From NCBI GenBank assembly GCA_030694835.1, contig JAUYUF010000071.1:1-12496 (forward strand): DNA of 12,496 nt, given 5' to 3'. Position numbers and translations under genes: made by a program. Source of the DNA: Flavobacteriaceae bacterium. Its GTDB lineage: Bacteria > Bacteroidota > Bacteroidia > Flavobacteriales > Flavobacteriaceae. A model generated the notes under the pieces. The model ran no database searches. It was not told the DNA's origin and saw only the letters and a program-made list of their open reading frames with translations. Positions 1-7,460 of this stretch are shown here, one piece after another; the first letter of the stretch is position 1; each line of letters opens with the position of its first letter.

Positions 1-2
1 GA

Positions 3-713
3 ACTGATAATGTGCTAGATTCAGCCATCCAGCACGGAGTAAAAAACGTGGTTGTATTAAGTACCGATAAAGCTTGCTATCCTATTAATGCCATGGGTAT
101 TAGTAAAGCAATGATGGAAAAAGTAACCATTGCAAAAGGCAGAGCCTTAGGGAATAATGCTAATACTATTATTTGTTGTACCCGATATGGAAATGTAATG
201 GCAAGTAGAGGATCTGTTATACCATTGTGGATAGATCAAATGAAATCAGGAAATGACATTACCATTACAGATCCCAATATGACCCGGTTTATGATGACCA
301 TGGAAGACGCTGTTGATTTGGTGTTACATGCATTCCAATATGGTAAAAACGGAGATTTATTCGTACAAAAATCACCTGCCGTAACTCTTGAGGTGTTAGC
401 ACAGTCGCTTATTGAATTGTATCAATTAAATCGAAAAATAAAAATGATTGGAACACGTCACGGAGAAAAATTATACGAATCATTAGTTACACGTGAAGAA
501 ATGGCTAAAGCAGAAGGTGTTAGTCTATATTATAGAATTCCTTGTGACGCACGTGATTTAAACTATAATCAATATTTTGTAGAAGGACAAGAAAAAATTG
601 CAACGTTTGAAGATTATCATTCGCACAATACCTATCAATTAGATGTAAAAGAAATGAAGGAATTGTTAGGAAAGTTAGAGTTAATACAAGAGGATTTAAA
701 ATTGAAAAAATAA
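3..713 (+). CDS. fnlA: UDP-GlcNAc 4,6-dehydratase/5-epimerase (FnlA/WbjB/CapE type), 5'-truncated by window
   Basis: This extended short-chain dehydrogenase would convert UDP-GlcNAc to a UDP-4-keto-6-deoxy-L-sugar, the first step toward UDP-L-FucNAc or UDP-L-QuiNAc, in the cytoplasm. The frame is open to the left edge, so the real start and the N-terminal Rossmann glycine motif lie outside the window. About 236 residues are visible, against roughly 340 for the family. The segment LSTDKACYPINAMGISKAMM carries the active site. It has MxxxK (MGISK) where classical SDRs have YxxxK, a substitution known for the FlaA1/WbjB/CapE group, and a Cys where relatives usually have Val (DKAV). RYGNVMASRGSVIP and the later RHGEKLYESL motif are also typical of this family. 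The 2-epimerase gene starts 4 bases after the stop, so co-transcription is likely. The assignment to the FnlA branch rather than PglF/CapD rests on these motifs and on the neighbours. Confidence 0.9.
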   Translation, partial: TDNVLDSAIQHGVKNVVVLSTDKACYPINAMGISKAMMEKVTIAKGRALGNNANTIICCTRYGNVMASRGSVIPLWIDQMKSGNDITITDPNMTRFMMTMEDAVDLVLHAFQYGKNGDLFVQKSPAVTLEVLAQSLIELYQLNRKIKMIGTRHGEKLYESLVTREEMAKAEGVSLYYRIPCDARDLNYNQYFVEGQEKIATFEDYHSHNTYQLDVKEMKELLGKLELIQEDLKLKK

Positions 714-717
714 AAAG

Positions 718-1848
718 ATGTTAAAAGTAATGACCATTGTTGGAACGCGCCCTGAGATTATTAAATTGAGTAGGGTCATGGCAGAGTTAGAGTTGCATAC
801 CAATCATGTATTAGTTCATACGGGTCAAAATTTTGATTATGAGCTAAATGAAATATTTTTTCAACAGCTAAATATCAAAAAACCTGATTATTTTTTGGAC
901 GCTGCTGGTTTAAATACCACAGAAACCATTGGAAATGTTATCGTAAAATCTAATGAGGTAATAGTTAAAGAACAGCCAGACGCGATTTTACTTTATGGTG
1001 ATACCAATAGTTGTATGGCAGTTATTTCAGCCAAACGAAGAAAAATACCTATTTTTCATATGGAGGCAGGTAATCGTTGTTTCGATCAACGAGTGCCAGA
1101 AGAAATAAATCGTAAAATTGTAGACCATTTAAGTGATATTAATATGCCACTTTCTGAACACGCAAGAAGATACTTGATTGCAGAGGGATTAAAACCTGAA
1201 ACAATTATTAAAACAGGTTCTCCTATGAAAGAAGTATTAGAATATCATAAACAAGCAATTGAAAACAATGATATTTTAGAGCGCGAAAACCTGCAAAAAG
1301 GAGCATATTTTATAGTTAGTACCCATAGAGAAGAAAATGTAGATTCGGAGATTAATTTCAATAACTTATTAGATTCTTTAACGGCAATTACTCAAAAATA
1401 TAACAAAAAAGTTATTGTTTCTACGCATCCAAGAACCCGAAAAAAATTAGAAGACCTTGGCTTTGTAAATAGTAATGAATTGATTGAGTTTATGAAACCT
1501 TTTGGTTTTTTAGAGTATATTAAATTGCAAATGAATGCTTTTTGTGTTATTTCAGATAGTGGAACTATTACTGAAGAATCTTCAATTTTACATTTTCCAG
1601 CTATCACAATAAGACAAGCACATGAACGTCCAGAAGGTATGGATGAAGCTTCTGTTATTATGACTGGTTTGTCTAAAGAACGCATACTTAATTCCATTGA
1701 TGTAGTAACATCTCATTTTGCTCTTGGTGTTGACACAATTCATACTATAAAAGATTATGAAGTAGATAATGTTTCAAAAAAAGTATTGAGAATTATTTTA
1801 TCCTATACTGATTATATCAACAGAACTGTTTGGCATAAAGAAATTTAA
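718..1848 (+). CDS. fnlC: UDP-N-acetylglucosamine 2-epimerase family protein (FnlC/WbjD/WecB type)
   Basis: This 376-residue enzyme has the normal length and motifs of non-hydrolysing UDP-HexNAc 2-epimerases. GTRPEIIKL sits at residues 9-17, GDTNS at 94-98, HMEAG at 114-118, PEEINR at 127-132, STHREEN at 201-207, SDSGTITEESS further on, and AHERPEGMDE near the C-terminus. The residues matching the catalytic Asp, two Glu and His of E. coli WecB are present (D95, E116, E128 or E129, H203). AHERPEGMDE is typical of the WbjD/FnlC/CapG branch, which epimerises C2 of a UDP-6-deoxy-L-sugar as the last step of UDP-L-FucNAc or UDP-L-QuiNAc formation. The ATG is 4 bases after the upstream stop and is preceded by a TAAAA-like stretch. 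Its position between a dehydratase and a reductase favours the L-sugar role over ManNAc synthesis. Confidence 0.92.
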   Translation: MLKVMTIVGTRPEIIKLSRVMAELELHTNHVLVHTGQNFDYELNEIFFQQLNIKKPDYFLDAAGLNTTETIGNVIVKSNEVIVKEQPDAILLYGDTNSCMAVISAKRRKIPIFHMEAGNRCFDQRVPEEINRKIVDHLSDINMPLSEHARRYLIAEGLKPETIIKTGSPMKEVLEYHKQAIENNDILERENLQKGAYFIVSTHREENVDSEINFNNLLDSLTAITQKYNKKVIVSTHPRTRKKLEDLGFVNSNELIEFMKPFGFLEYIKLQMNAFCVISDSGTITEESSILHFPAITIRQAHERPEGMDEASVIMTGLSKERILNSIDVVTSHFALGVDTIHTIKDYEVDNVSKKVLRIILSYTDYINRTVWHKEI

Positions 1849-1852
1849 CTTA

Positions 1853-2716
1853 ATGAAAAGAAAAAAAATAGTATTATTTGGAGCAACAGGGATGGCTGGT
1901 CATGTGGCATACTTCTATTTAAAAGCGACTGGAAAGTATGAAATTACAAATGTTGTATACCGCACCAAATTAAATGATGAAAGTATTATTTTAGATATCA
2001 CCGATAAAGAGGCAACTGAAGCGTTAATCTTAAGTCTACAGCCTGATATTTTATTAAATTGTGTTGGTGTGCTTATTAAAGGCTCACAGGAGTTTCCTGA
2101 TAATGCGATTTATATCAACGCCTATTTCCCACATCTTTTAGAGCGAATTGCATCCAGCATTAATGCAAAATTAATACATATTAGCACCGATTGTGTTTTT
2201 AGTGGTAAAAAGGGAAATTATGAAGAATCTGACGAGCGTGATGCTGACGATGTCTATGGAAAAAGTAAAGGCTTAGGAGAAGTAATTAATGATAAAGATC
2301 TTACAATAAGAACATCTATAATAGGTCCTGAATTAAAACAAAATGGAGAAGGCCTTTTCCATTGGTTTATGAAACAAAATGGAGTAATAAATGGATTTTC
2401 TAAGGCCTTTTGGAGTGGAGTTACTACTTATGAATTAGCCAAAGCAATAGATGCAATTATTGAACAAAATATTACTGGTTTATTACATTTAACAAACGGC
2501 GAAAAGATAACTAAATATGACTTATTATCATTGTTTAAAGAGATTTGGAAAGTAGATAAAGTTCAAATTAATTTAATTGAAGGTAAAAGTGTTGATAAAA
2601 GTTTAAACAGCACAATTAAAAATTTTAAATATAAAGTACCGTCATATAGAGAGATGATTCTATCTCAAAAAGAGTTTACTAACGATTATAAAGAACTTTA
2701 CACACAATATCAATAA
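1853..2716 (+). CDS. RmlD-like NAD(P)-dependent sugar-nucleotide reductase
   Basis: This 287-residue extended SDR resembles dTDP-4-dehydrorhamnose reductase (RmlD). The N-terminal cofactor loop GATGMAG is at residues 10-16. STDCVFSG at 111-118 and YGKSK at 135-139 give the catalytic Thr/Ser, Tyr and Lys, followed by RTSIIGPE. It probably reduces the 4-keto group of the UDP-sugar made by the upstream dehydratase. The protein ends where RmlD ends and has no C-terminal cupin domain, unlike WbjC/CapF/FnlB (about 370 residues) of the L-FucNAc pathway. This matches the Vibrio cholerae O37 WbvB-WbvR-WbvD set, where the RmlD-like WbvR yields UDP-L-RhaNAc and the 2-epimerase then yields UDP-L-QuiNAc. 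That product assignment is inference from family and context. The gene starts 4 bases after the epimerase stop. Confidence 0.88.
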   Translation: MKRKKIVLFGATGMAGHVAYFYLKATGKYEITNVVYRTKLNDESIILDITDKEATEALILSLQPDILLNCVGVLIKGSQEFPDNAIYINAYFPHLLERIASSINAKLIHISTDCVFSGKKGNYEESDERDADDVYGKSKGLGEVINDKDLTIRTSIIGPELKQNGEGLFHWFMKQNGVINGFSKAFWSGVTTYELAKAIDAIIEQNITGLLHLTNGEKITKYDLLSLFKEIWKVDKVQINLIEGKSVDKSLNSTIKNFKYKVPSYREMILSQKEFTNDYKELYTQYQ

Positions 2717-2726
2717 AATAGATGTG

Positions 2727-3926
2727 ATGAAAAAGAAGGCATTGATCATTTGTGAAGCTTTTTATCCCGAAGATTTTATTATTAATGATCTGGTTTTAGA
2801 ATGGAAAAAAAAAGGTTATGAATTTGAAGTATTAACCCGAACTCCATCCTATCCTTTCGGTAAGGTTTACGATGGATATATGAATAAAATATATCAGCAA
2901 ACTGATTTCAACGGTATAAAGGTTCATCGATTCCCCGTAGTTCAAGGTTACCATAAAAGTGTACTTATTAAAATTATTAATTACATCAGTTTTGTATTTT
3001 GGTCTTGTTTAATAGGCTTGTTTATTGGCAGAAAATTTGATCGAATTTTTGTATATCAAACGGGACCCTTAACAGTTGCTCTACCAGCAATTATTATTAA
3101 AAAAATTTATGGAAGTTCTGTTACAATATGGACTCAGGATTTATGGCCAGAAACGGTATACGCCTACGGATTTAAGAAAAGAAAACTTCTGAAAATATTT
3201 TTAGATAAGTTTGTAAAATTCATCTACAAGAACTGTGATATTATTTTAGTTTCTTGTGAAGGTTTTATTCCTAAAATTCAGCGGTATGTTAACCATAAAT
3301 CATTTTATTGGATTCCAAACTGGTCGTTAGTAGCATACCAACCAAATAGTAAAATAGAATTAAAAGGAAAATTTAATTTCACTTTTGCTGGAAATATTGG
3401 AAAAGTTCAAAATTTAGAAAATGTTATACTTGGTTTCGAATTATTTGTAAAAGATTACCCAGATGCTTTTTTCAATATTATTGGGGATGGTTCTAATCTT
3501 GAATATTTGAAAAAATTAGTATGTAAAAGAAAAATTGTAAATATTGATTTTTTGGGTAGAAAACCATTGTCAGAAATGTCAAATTATTACCATGCAAGCG
3601 ATGTGTTAATTATTTCATTAATTAATTCTCCCATTTTTGAATTAACAATACCTTCAAAATTTCAAGTCTATTTAGAAACAGAGAAGCCAATAATGGCGGT
3701 TTTAGAGGGAGAAGTAAGTTCATTAGTTAATGAAAATAAAATTGGATTTACGGCAAAACCTAATGATGTTTTTGGAATTAGTTTACTTTTTAAGAAAATG
3801 CGAAAAATTCAAAGTCGTGAATTAATAGAAATTTCCATAAGATCGAAGAAAATAAAGGCAATTAAATTTTCCAGAAATGAACTTATCATTAAGTTAACTA
3901 GTGTTTTTTTTCTTGATAAGTTGTAA
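2727..3926 (+). CDS. wbuB: GT4-family glycosyltransferase, WbuB-like (probable L-HexNAc transferase)
   Basis: This GT-B fold glycosyltransferase has 399 residues. The N-terminal half starts ALIICEAFYPEDFIINDL and contains TRTPSYPFG and TIWTQDLWPET, all characteristic of WbuB-type enzymes. The C-terminal nucleotide-binding half has FAGNIGKVQNLENV, NIIGDGSN, FLGRKPLSEM and IPSKFQVYLETEKPIMAV, the donor-binding region of GT4. E. coli O26 WbuB is linked to L-FucNAc transfer, and this gene directly follows the three UDP-L-sugar genes, so it probably transfers their product to the lipid-linked repeat at the inner face of the membrane. A hydrophobic stretch around residues 83-100 suggests membrane association. 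I chose ATG 2727; an in-frame GTG at 2724 would add one residue. A TAAAA-like sequence lies at 2714-2719. The last 30 residues are Lys/Ile-rich and less conserved. Confidence 0.88.
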   Translation: MKKKALIICEAFYPEDFIINDLVLEWKKKGYEFEVLTRTPSYPFGKVYDGYMNKIYQQTDFNGIKVHRFPVVQGYHKSVLIKIINYISFVFWSCLIGLFIGRKFDRIFVYQTGPLTVALPAIIIKKIYGSSVTIWTQDLWPETVYAYGFKKRKLLKIFLDKFVKFIYKNCDIILVSCEGFIPKIQRYVNHKSFYWIPNWSLVAYQPNSKIELKGKFNFTFAGNIGKVQNLENVILGFELFVKDYPDAFFNIIGDGSNLEYLKKLVCKRKIVNIDFLGRKPLSEMSNYYHASDVLIISLINSPIFELTIPSKFQVYLETEKPIMAVLEGEVSSLVNENKIGFTAKPNDVFGISLLFKKMRKIQSRELIEISIRSKKIKAIKFSRNELIIKLTSVFFLDKL

Positions 3927-4103
3927 ATAGATAGAAAATTAGGATAATTATAATACCCTGTTTCATCACAATTTTTGAAGTTAAAATATTATAAAGCAAT
4001 TTTTAGAAATAAAATGCGTTAAATGTCTTATATAAAATGAAATGTTGACAGATGTTTTTTGTACTTTCGCCATGTTTTTATAATAAATAACCGTTAAAAA
4101 ACA
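3927..4103. promoter_or_regulatory. Intergenic region with possible Bacteroidota-type promoter before the WecA-like gene
   Basis: This is the only sizeable non-coding gap in the polysaccharide genes. TACTTTCG at 4062-4069 is one mismatch from the Bacteroidota -7 element TANNTTTG. A TTG at 4045-4047 could serve as the -33 element, but the 14-base spacing is shorter than usual. TTAAAAAACA immediately before the ATG at 4104 resembles the flavobacterial TAAAA ribosome-binding motif. The first ATG after the putative -7 box (4072) hits a stop after two more codons, which supports 4104 as the start. A promoter here would allow the transferase to be transcribed separately from the upstream operon. 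Confidence 0.4.
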
Positions 4104-5204
4104 ATGTTTGACAATTATCCGTTAATCCTTAAAATAATTTTTTTCTTTACAGGATCTTTTTTTATTACATATCTTTTAATCCCAAAGATAATTTGGGTTG
4201 CGCAACAGAGAAGATTATTAGTTAAGCCTAACAGAAGGAGCTCCCACCAAATAATCACACCAGCTTTTGGAGGAGTTGCTTTTTTTATAAGTTTTATAAT
4301 TATGTATTCATTTTTAAGAAATGAGTACTTAATTTTTAGTAGTAACCATTTAATAGCCGCTATTGCAGTACTATTTGTAGCAAGTCTTAAAGATGATTTA
4401 GTTTCGACAACTCCTAGAGCCAAAATTGCTGCTCAGTTAATTGCGATTTCTTTTATATTTTTATCCAAAGAGTTTATAGTGAGCAATCTAAATGGTTTTT
4501 TAGGAATTTTTTACATTTCTCCATGGATAATAATGCCTATATTAATAATTTTCATGTTAGGAGTAATTAATGCGTTTAATTTGATTGATGGGGTTGATGG
4601 CTTAGCTACTTTAATAGGAATAATAATTATGATTTTTTTCGGATTCCTATTTTATAATTTAAATGAACCTCTATACTTTTTGATTACAATTATAATGTTA
4701 GGAATGTTAACTGCTTTTTTAAGGTTCAACCTTTCTACCAGATTAGAACGCAAACTTTTTATGGGAGATACAGGTTCTCTTTTTATAGGTTTTATAATTG
4801 TTGTTTTATCCATAAAGTTGTTTACAATTAATAGTGCTCAATTTGTAAATAACACATCTATAAAAACTGAAAACATACCAATATTAATTGTGAGTATATT
4901 GTTTATCCCTATTTTTGACACTACAAGAATAATATTATTTAGATATTTGAGTAATAAACATATTTTCCAACCTGATAGAAATCATATTCATCACATGTTA
5001 ATTGATATAGGCTATTCTCATATTCAGACTAGTGTTTTGTTATCTATTTTATCTCTAGTTATAACTACATTGATTTATCATGTATCAACATTGCTAAATA
5101 GCTATTGGACCTTGACAATTTTAGTATTTATATATTTTTTAATTTATTGTTTCTTTTATTTTTTAAATAAAAAAATACAATCTAAAAATAAGATCATCAT
5201 ATAA
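4104..5204 (+). CDS. Undecaprenyl-phosphate HexNAc-1-phosphate transferase (WecA/MraY family)
   Basis: This 366-residue polytopic membrane protein of the polyprenyl-phosphate N-acetylhexosamine-1-phosphate transferase family would transfer a HexNAc-1-P from its UDP form to undecaprenyl phosphate, starting assembly of a lipid-linked glycan. The family motifs are all present: KDDLVSTTPRAK with the Asp pair at 97-98, NAFNLIDGVDGLA at 156-168, FMGDTGSLFIG at 219-229, and the DRNHIHHML histidine motif at 291-299. About ten hydrophobic segments are visible, beginning at residues 6-26. The length is normal. A short promoter-like gap precedes it, and no intact gene follows on the same strand until the aminotransferase at 6329. 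MraY itself is less likely because there is no division or murein gene context. The sugar substrate cannot be told from sequence. Confidence 0.9.
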   Translation: MFDNYPLILKIIFFFTGSFFITYLLIPKIIWVAQQRRLLVKPNRRSSHQIITPAFGGVAFFISFIIMYSFLRNEYLIFSSNHLIAAIAVLFVASLKDDLVSTTPRAKIAAQLIAISFIFLSKEFIVSNLNGFLGIFYISPWIIMPILIIFMLGVINAFNLIDGVDGLATLIGIIIMIFFGFLFYNLNEPLYFLITIIMLGMLTAFLRFNLSTRLERKLFMGDTGSLFIGFIIVVLSIKLFTINSAQFVNNTSIKTENIPILIVSILFIPIFDTTRIILFRYLSNKHIFQPDRNHIHHMLIDIGYSHIQTSVLLSILSLVITTLIYHVSTLLNSYWTLTILVFIYFLIYCFFYFLNKKIQSKNKIII

Positions 5205-5208
5205 TAAA

Positions 5209-5803
5209 TTAATATCTAATTAACTTAGCTACATATTTCCCAACAACATCAAATTCTAAATTTACATTAGTGCCTATTTTTAAACTGATGAAAGTTGGTG
5301 TTTTCGTAAGTATATGGAATAATGACAACACTAAATTCATTTTCATTGGAGTAAATAACTATTAAGCTAACTCCATTAATAGTGACAGAATCCTTTTCTA
5401 TACTAAAATAATCTTGGTGTAGCGAGTTGTAGCTAAAAGTATATAACCAGCTTCCTATCTTTCTCAACAATTTTTGCACAAGTGGCTGTATAATCAACAT
5501 GACATTAAACAATATAACCATTTAATAGAACCCCGACCATGATGGGTTCTAAGTTAATTTTAGAGCGAATAACGAGTTCCTCTAGATTAGTTTTCTCAAG
5601 GATTTCTTTAACAGTAATTACGGTAAATCCTAAATTTTCAATTTTAAAAACAGTTAAGTTGGTGCTATTATGCGCCAAGCTTTGGTCAATTTTTAATTCT
5701 GGAGTTAAATGACTTTCAGCGGATGTATATATATAAAAAAATCATCACCTTCATTGATTAGATTTTTGCAAATTCCAATACTTTCTATAATTCCTGTAAA
5801 CAT
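5209..5803 (-). pseudogene. ribE: Riboflavin synthase alpha subunit pseudogene, nearly full length, frameshifted
   Basis: Read on the minus strand from ATG 5803, the sequence begins MFTGIIESIG, the conserved N-terminus of riboflavin synthase, which makes riboflavin from two lumazines. Homology continues through LTPELKIDQSLAHN, TVKEILEKTNLEEL, LNGYIV-stop-CHVDYTAT, DSVTINGVSLIVIY, FSVVIIPYTYENTNF and NLEFDVVGKYVAKLI, ending at the stop at 5209-5211. The total span matches the usual length of about 196 codons. The reading frame is broken three times: near 5730-5745 in a T/A run, near 5451-5466, and near 5271-5282 in an A run. An in-frame TAA at 5505-5507 replaces what is normally a Gln codon (VQGHVD in relatives). 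The 84-codon open stretch at 5267-5521 is a surviving piece and not a gene of its own. An intact riboflavin synthase presumably exists elsewhere in the genome. Confidence 0.9.
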
Positions 5804-5823
5804 TTTAGTATATTTTGATTATT

Positions 5824-6288
5824 TTTGACTATTCAAAAGTAGGTACTGTGTTTACTATTGGTAATCCGCAAATGAAGTAATTATTATTAAATAAAATTAA
5901 CAACAAAAATATTTATTTTTCAATTCTAAGATATCCTCGGTTTTTATTGAAGGGGATTATGTTTTATTGGCAAGGGAATGATTATTTGTGTTTGAAATCT
6001 TTCGACGGTAAATATAAAAATCGGATCTCATATTGTTTAAATTTATCTTGTACAGTTGGTCATGATTCGATAATTGGAAATTTTTCTTCAATTATGCCCT
6101 CAGTAAATATCTCGAGAGAAGTGACTATAAATGATAGTGTTTATATCGGGACTAAGATTAAAATAATAAATCAAATTGAAATTGGTAAAGATACAATTTT
6201 GGGTTCAGGGGCAGGAGTTTCTAAATCATTACCAGCTAAATGTATAGCAGTTGAAATTCCAGCAAAACAAATGAAATTTCATAAATAA
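5824..6288 (+). pseudogene. PglD/NeuD-type sugar acyltransferase pseudogene, 5'-truncated and frameshifted
   Basis: Pieces in all three frames line up in the order expected for a PglD/NeuD-family UDP-amino-sugar N-acyltransferase. They are FDYSKVGTVFTIGNPQMK-stop (5824-5880), then KINNKNIYFSILRYP, FIEGDYVLL from 5943 in a second frame, MIICV-stop-NLSTVNIKIGSHIV from 5978 in a third, and LNLSCTVGHDSIIGNFSSIM onward in the first frame again. The C-terminal left-handed beta-helix hexapeptide repeats and the ending LPAKCIAVEIPAKQMKFHK are well preserved, including TVGHD, whose His aligns with the family's catalytic His. The N-terminal nucleotide-binding part, roughly 60-70 residues, is missing; the ribE pseudogene starts in its place. 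An open stretch from TTG 5947 could be translated to 113 residues, but its first 30 or so come from the wrong frame. It most likely once worked with the aminotransferase 40 bases downstream. Confidence 0.85.
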
Positions 6289-6328
6289 ATTAAAATTTAC
6301 TTTTATTAATTTTATTTAGCAATTTTAA

Positions 6329-7450
6329 ATGAATAAATCAAAAATATGGCTTTCTTCACCTCATATGGGAGGAAAAGAGCAAAAATACGTTCAAGAAGCC
6401 TTTGACACAAATTGGGTATCGCCTTTAGGCCCTAATGTTACAAGCTTTGAAAATTTGTTAAAAACTTTTTTAGGAAAAGATAAACAAGTCGTAGCTTTAA
6501 GTTCAGGCACTGCTGCTATTCATTTGGCTTTAATTGTAGCGGGAGTTCAACAAGGGGATGAAGTACTTTGCCAGAGCTTTACCTTTTCAGCATCTGCCAA
6601 TCCAATTACTTATGTTAAAGCAACTCCTGTTTTTATTGATAGCGAACAAGAAACCTGGAACCTGTGTCCTGTACTTTTAGAAGAAGTTATCCAAGACCGA
6701 ATTGCAAATGGCAAAAAGCCAAAGGCTATTATAGTGGTTCATTTATATGGAATGCCTGCGAAAATGGAAGAGATTAACAAGATTGCTCAAAAATATGAAA
6801 TTATCTTAATTGAAGACGCTGCTGAGGCCTTAGGATCAAGCTATCATGGTCAAAAATGTGGGACCTTAGGTTCTTTTGGAATTTTATCTTTCAATGGTAA
6901 TAAAATTATTACCACTTCGGGAGGAGGAGCTTTAGTTTGTAATAATGATATTGATAAAAATAAAGCCATCCTTTTAGCCAATCAGGCTCAGGATGAGGCT
7001 CCCCATTACCAACATTCACAAATTGGATATAATTATAAGATGAGTAATATAGTTGCAGGAATTGGAAGAGGTCAAATGGAAGTACTAGAGAAACGTGTTC
7101 ATGCAAGAAGGGTTAATTTTGAGTTCTATCAAGAAAAGTTTATTGATCTACCGGAAATTCAATTATTGGCTGAACCAGCAGGTTTTTATGCCAATCGTTG
7201 GTTGAGTTGTATTTTAACACCTTCTTATGAAATCAGAGAAAAAATCCGCCATACTTTGGAAGAAGAAAACATAGAATCACGTCCTTTGTGGAAACCGATG
7301 CATCAACAACCAGTATTTGAAAAATACCCATCATATACCACCGGCGTTTCAGATGATTTATTTAAAAGAGGATTGTGTTTGCCTAGTGGTTCCAATTTAA
7401 GTAAAGAAGATTTGTTAAGAGTGGTTCAACAGGTTAAAAGCCAGTTTTAG
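6329..7450 (+). CDS. PLP-dependent sugar aminotransferase (DegT/DnrJ/EryC1/StrS family, PglE-like)
   Basis: This intact 373-residue aminotransferase would transfer an amino group, usually from glutamate, to a UDP-4-keto-6-deoxy sugar, giving a 4-amino sugar for surface glycans. WVSPLGPNVTSFE near residues 29-41, the cofactor phosphate site ALSSGTAAIHLAL at 56-68, QSFTFSASANPI at 82-93, IEDAAEALGS with Asp163 at 161-170, and SFNGNKIITTSGGGAL with the PLP-binding Lys192 at 187-202 are all present. The C-terminal half has GYNYKMSNIVAGIGRGQ and RPLWKPMHQQPVF, typical of the PglE/EpsN branch. The gene follows the decayed acyltransferase by 40 bases, the normal PglD-PglE order. No intact PglF dehydratase, PglC transferase or acyltransferase is visible beside it, so its substrate must come from elsewhere or it no longer has a pathway. 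It ends 10 bases before a transposon remnant. Confidence 0.9.
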   Translation: MNKSKIWLSSPHMGGKEQKYVQEAFDTNWVSPLGPNVTSFENLLKTFLGKDKQVVALSSGTAAIHLALIVAGVQQGDEVLCQSFTFSASANPITYVKATPVFIDSEQETWNLCPVLLEEVIQDRIANGKKPKAIIVVHLYGMPAKMEEINKIAQKYEIILIEDAAEALGSSYHGQKCGTLGSFGILSFNGNKIITTSGGGALVCNNDIDKNKAILLANQAQDEAPHYQHSQIGYNYKMSNIVAGIGRGQMEVLEKRVHARRVNFEFYQEKFIDLPEIQLLAEPAGFYANRWLSCILTPSYEIREKIRHTLEEENIESRPLWKPMHQQPVFEKYPSYTTGVSDDLFKRGLCLPSGSNLSKEDLLRVVQQVKSQF

Positions 7451-7460
7451 GATATATTAG

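Noticed and set aside
1392..1697. Minus-strand open frame within the 2-epimerase gene
   Set aside because: It lies fully inside a well-conserved gene on the other strand and its translation resembles no known protein; the same applies to 4115-4423, 6909-7106, 8390-8581, 9233-9581 and 11035-11349.
3880..3922. AACTTATCA ... TGATAAGTT inverted repeat at the end of the WbuB-like gene as a terminator
   Set aside because: The 9-bp AT-rich arms are 25 bases apart, lie inside the coding sequence and are not followed by a T run at the right place.
5267..5521. 84-codon open stretch on the minus strand as a separate small gene
   Set aside because: Its residues after about position 20 are the middle and end of riboflavin synthase, and its first part is the same gene read in the wrong frame. 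It is a piece of the ribE pseudogene.
5947..6288. 113-residue open stretch as an intact acetyltransferase
   Set aside because: Homology to the PglD family continues upstream in other frames, and the first 30 or so residues of this stretch match nothing in the family. The gene is truncated and frameshifted.
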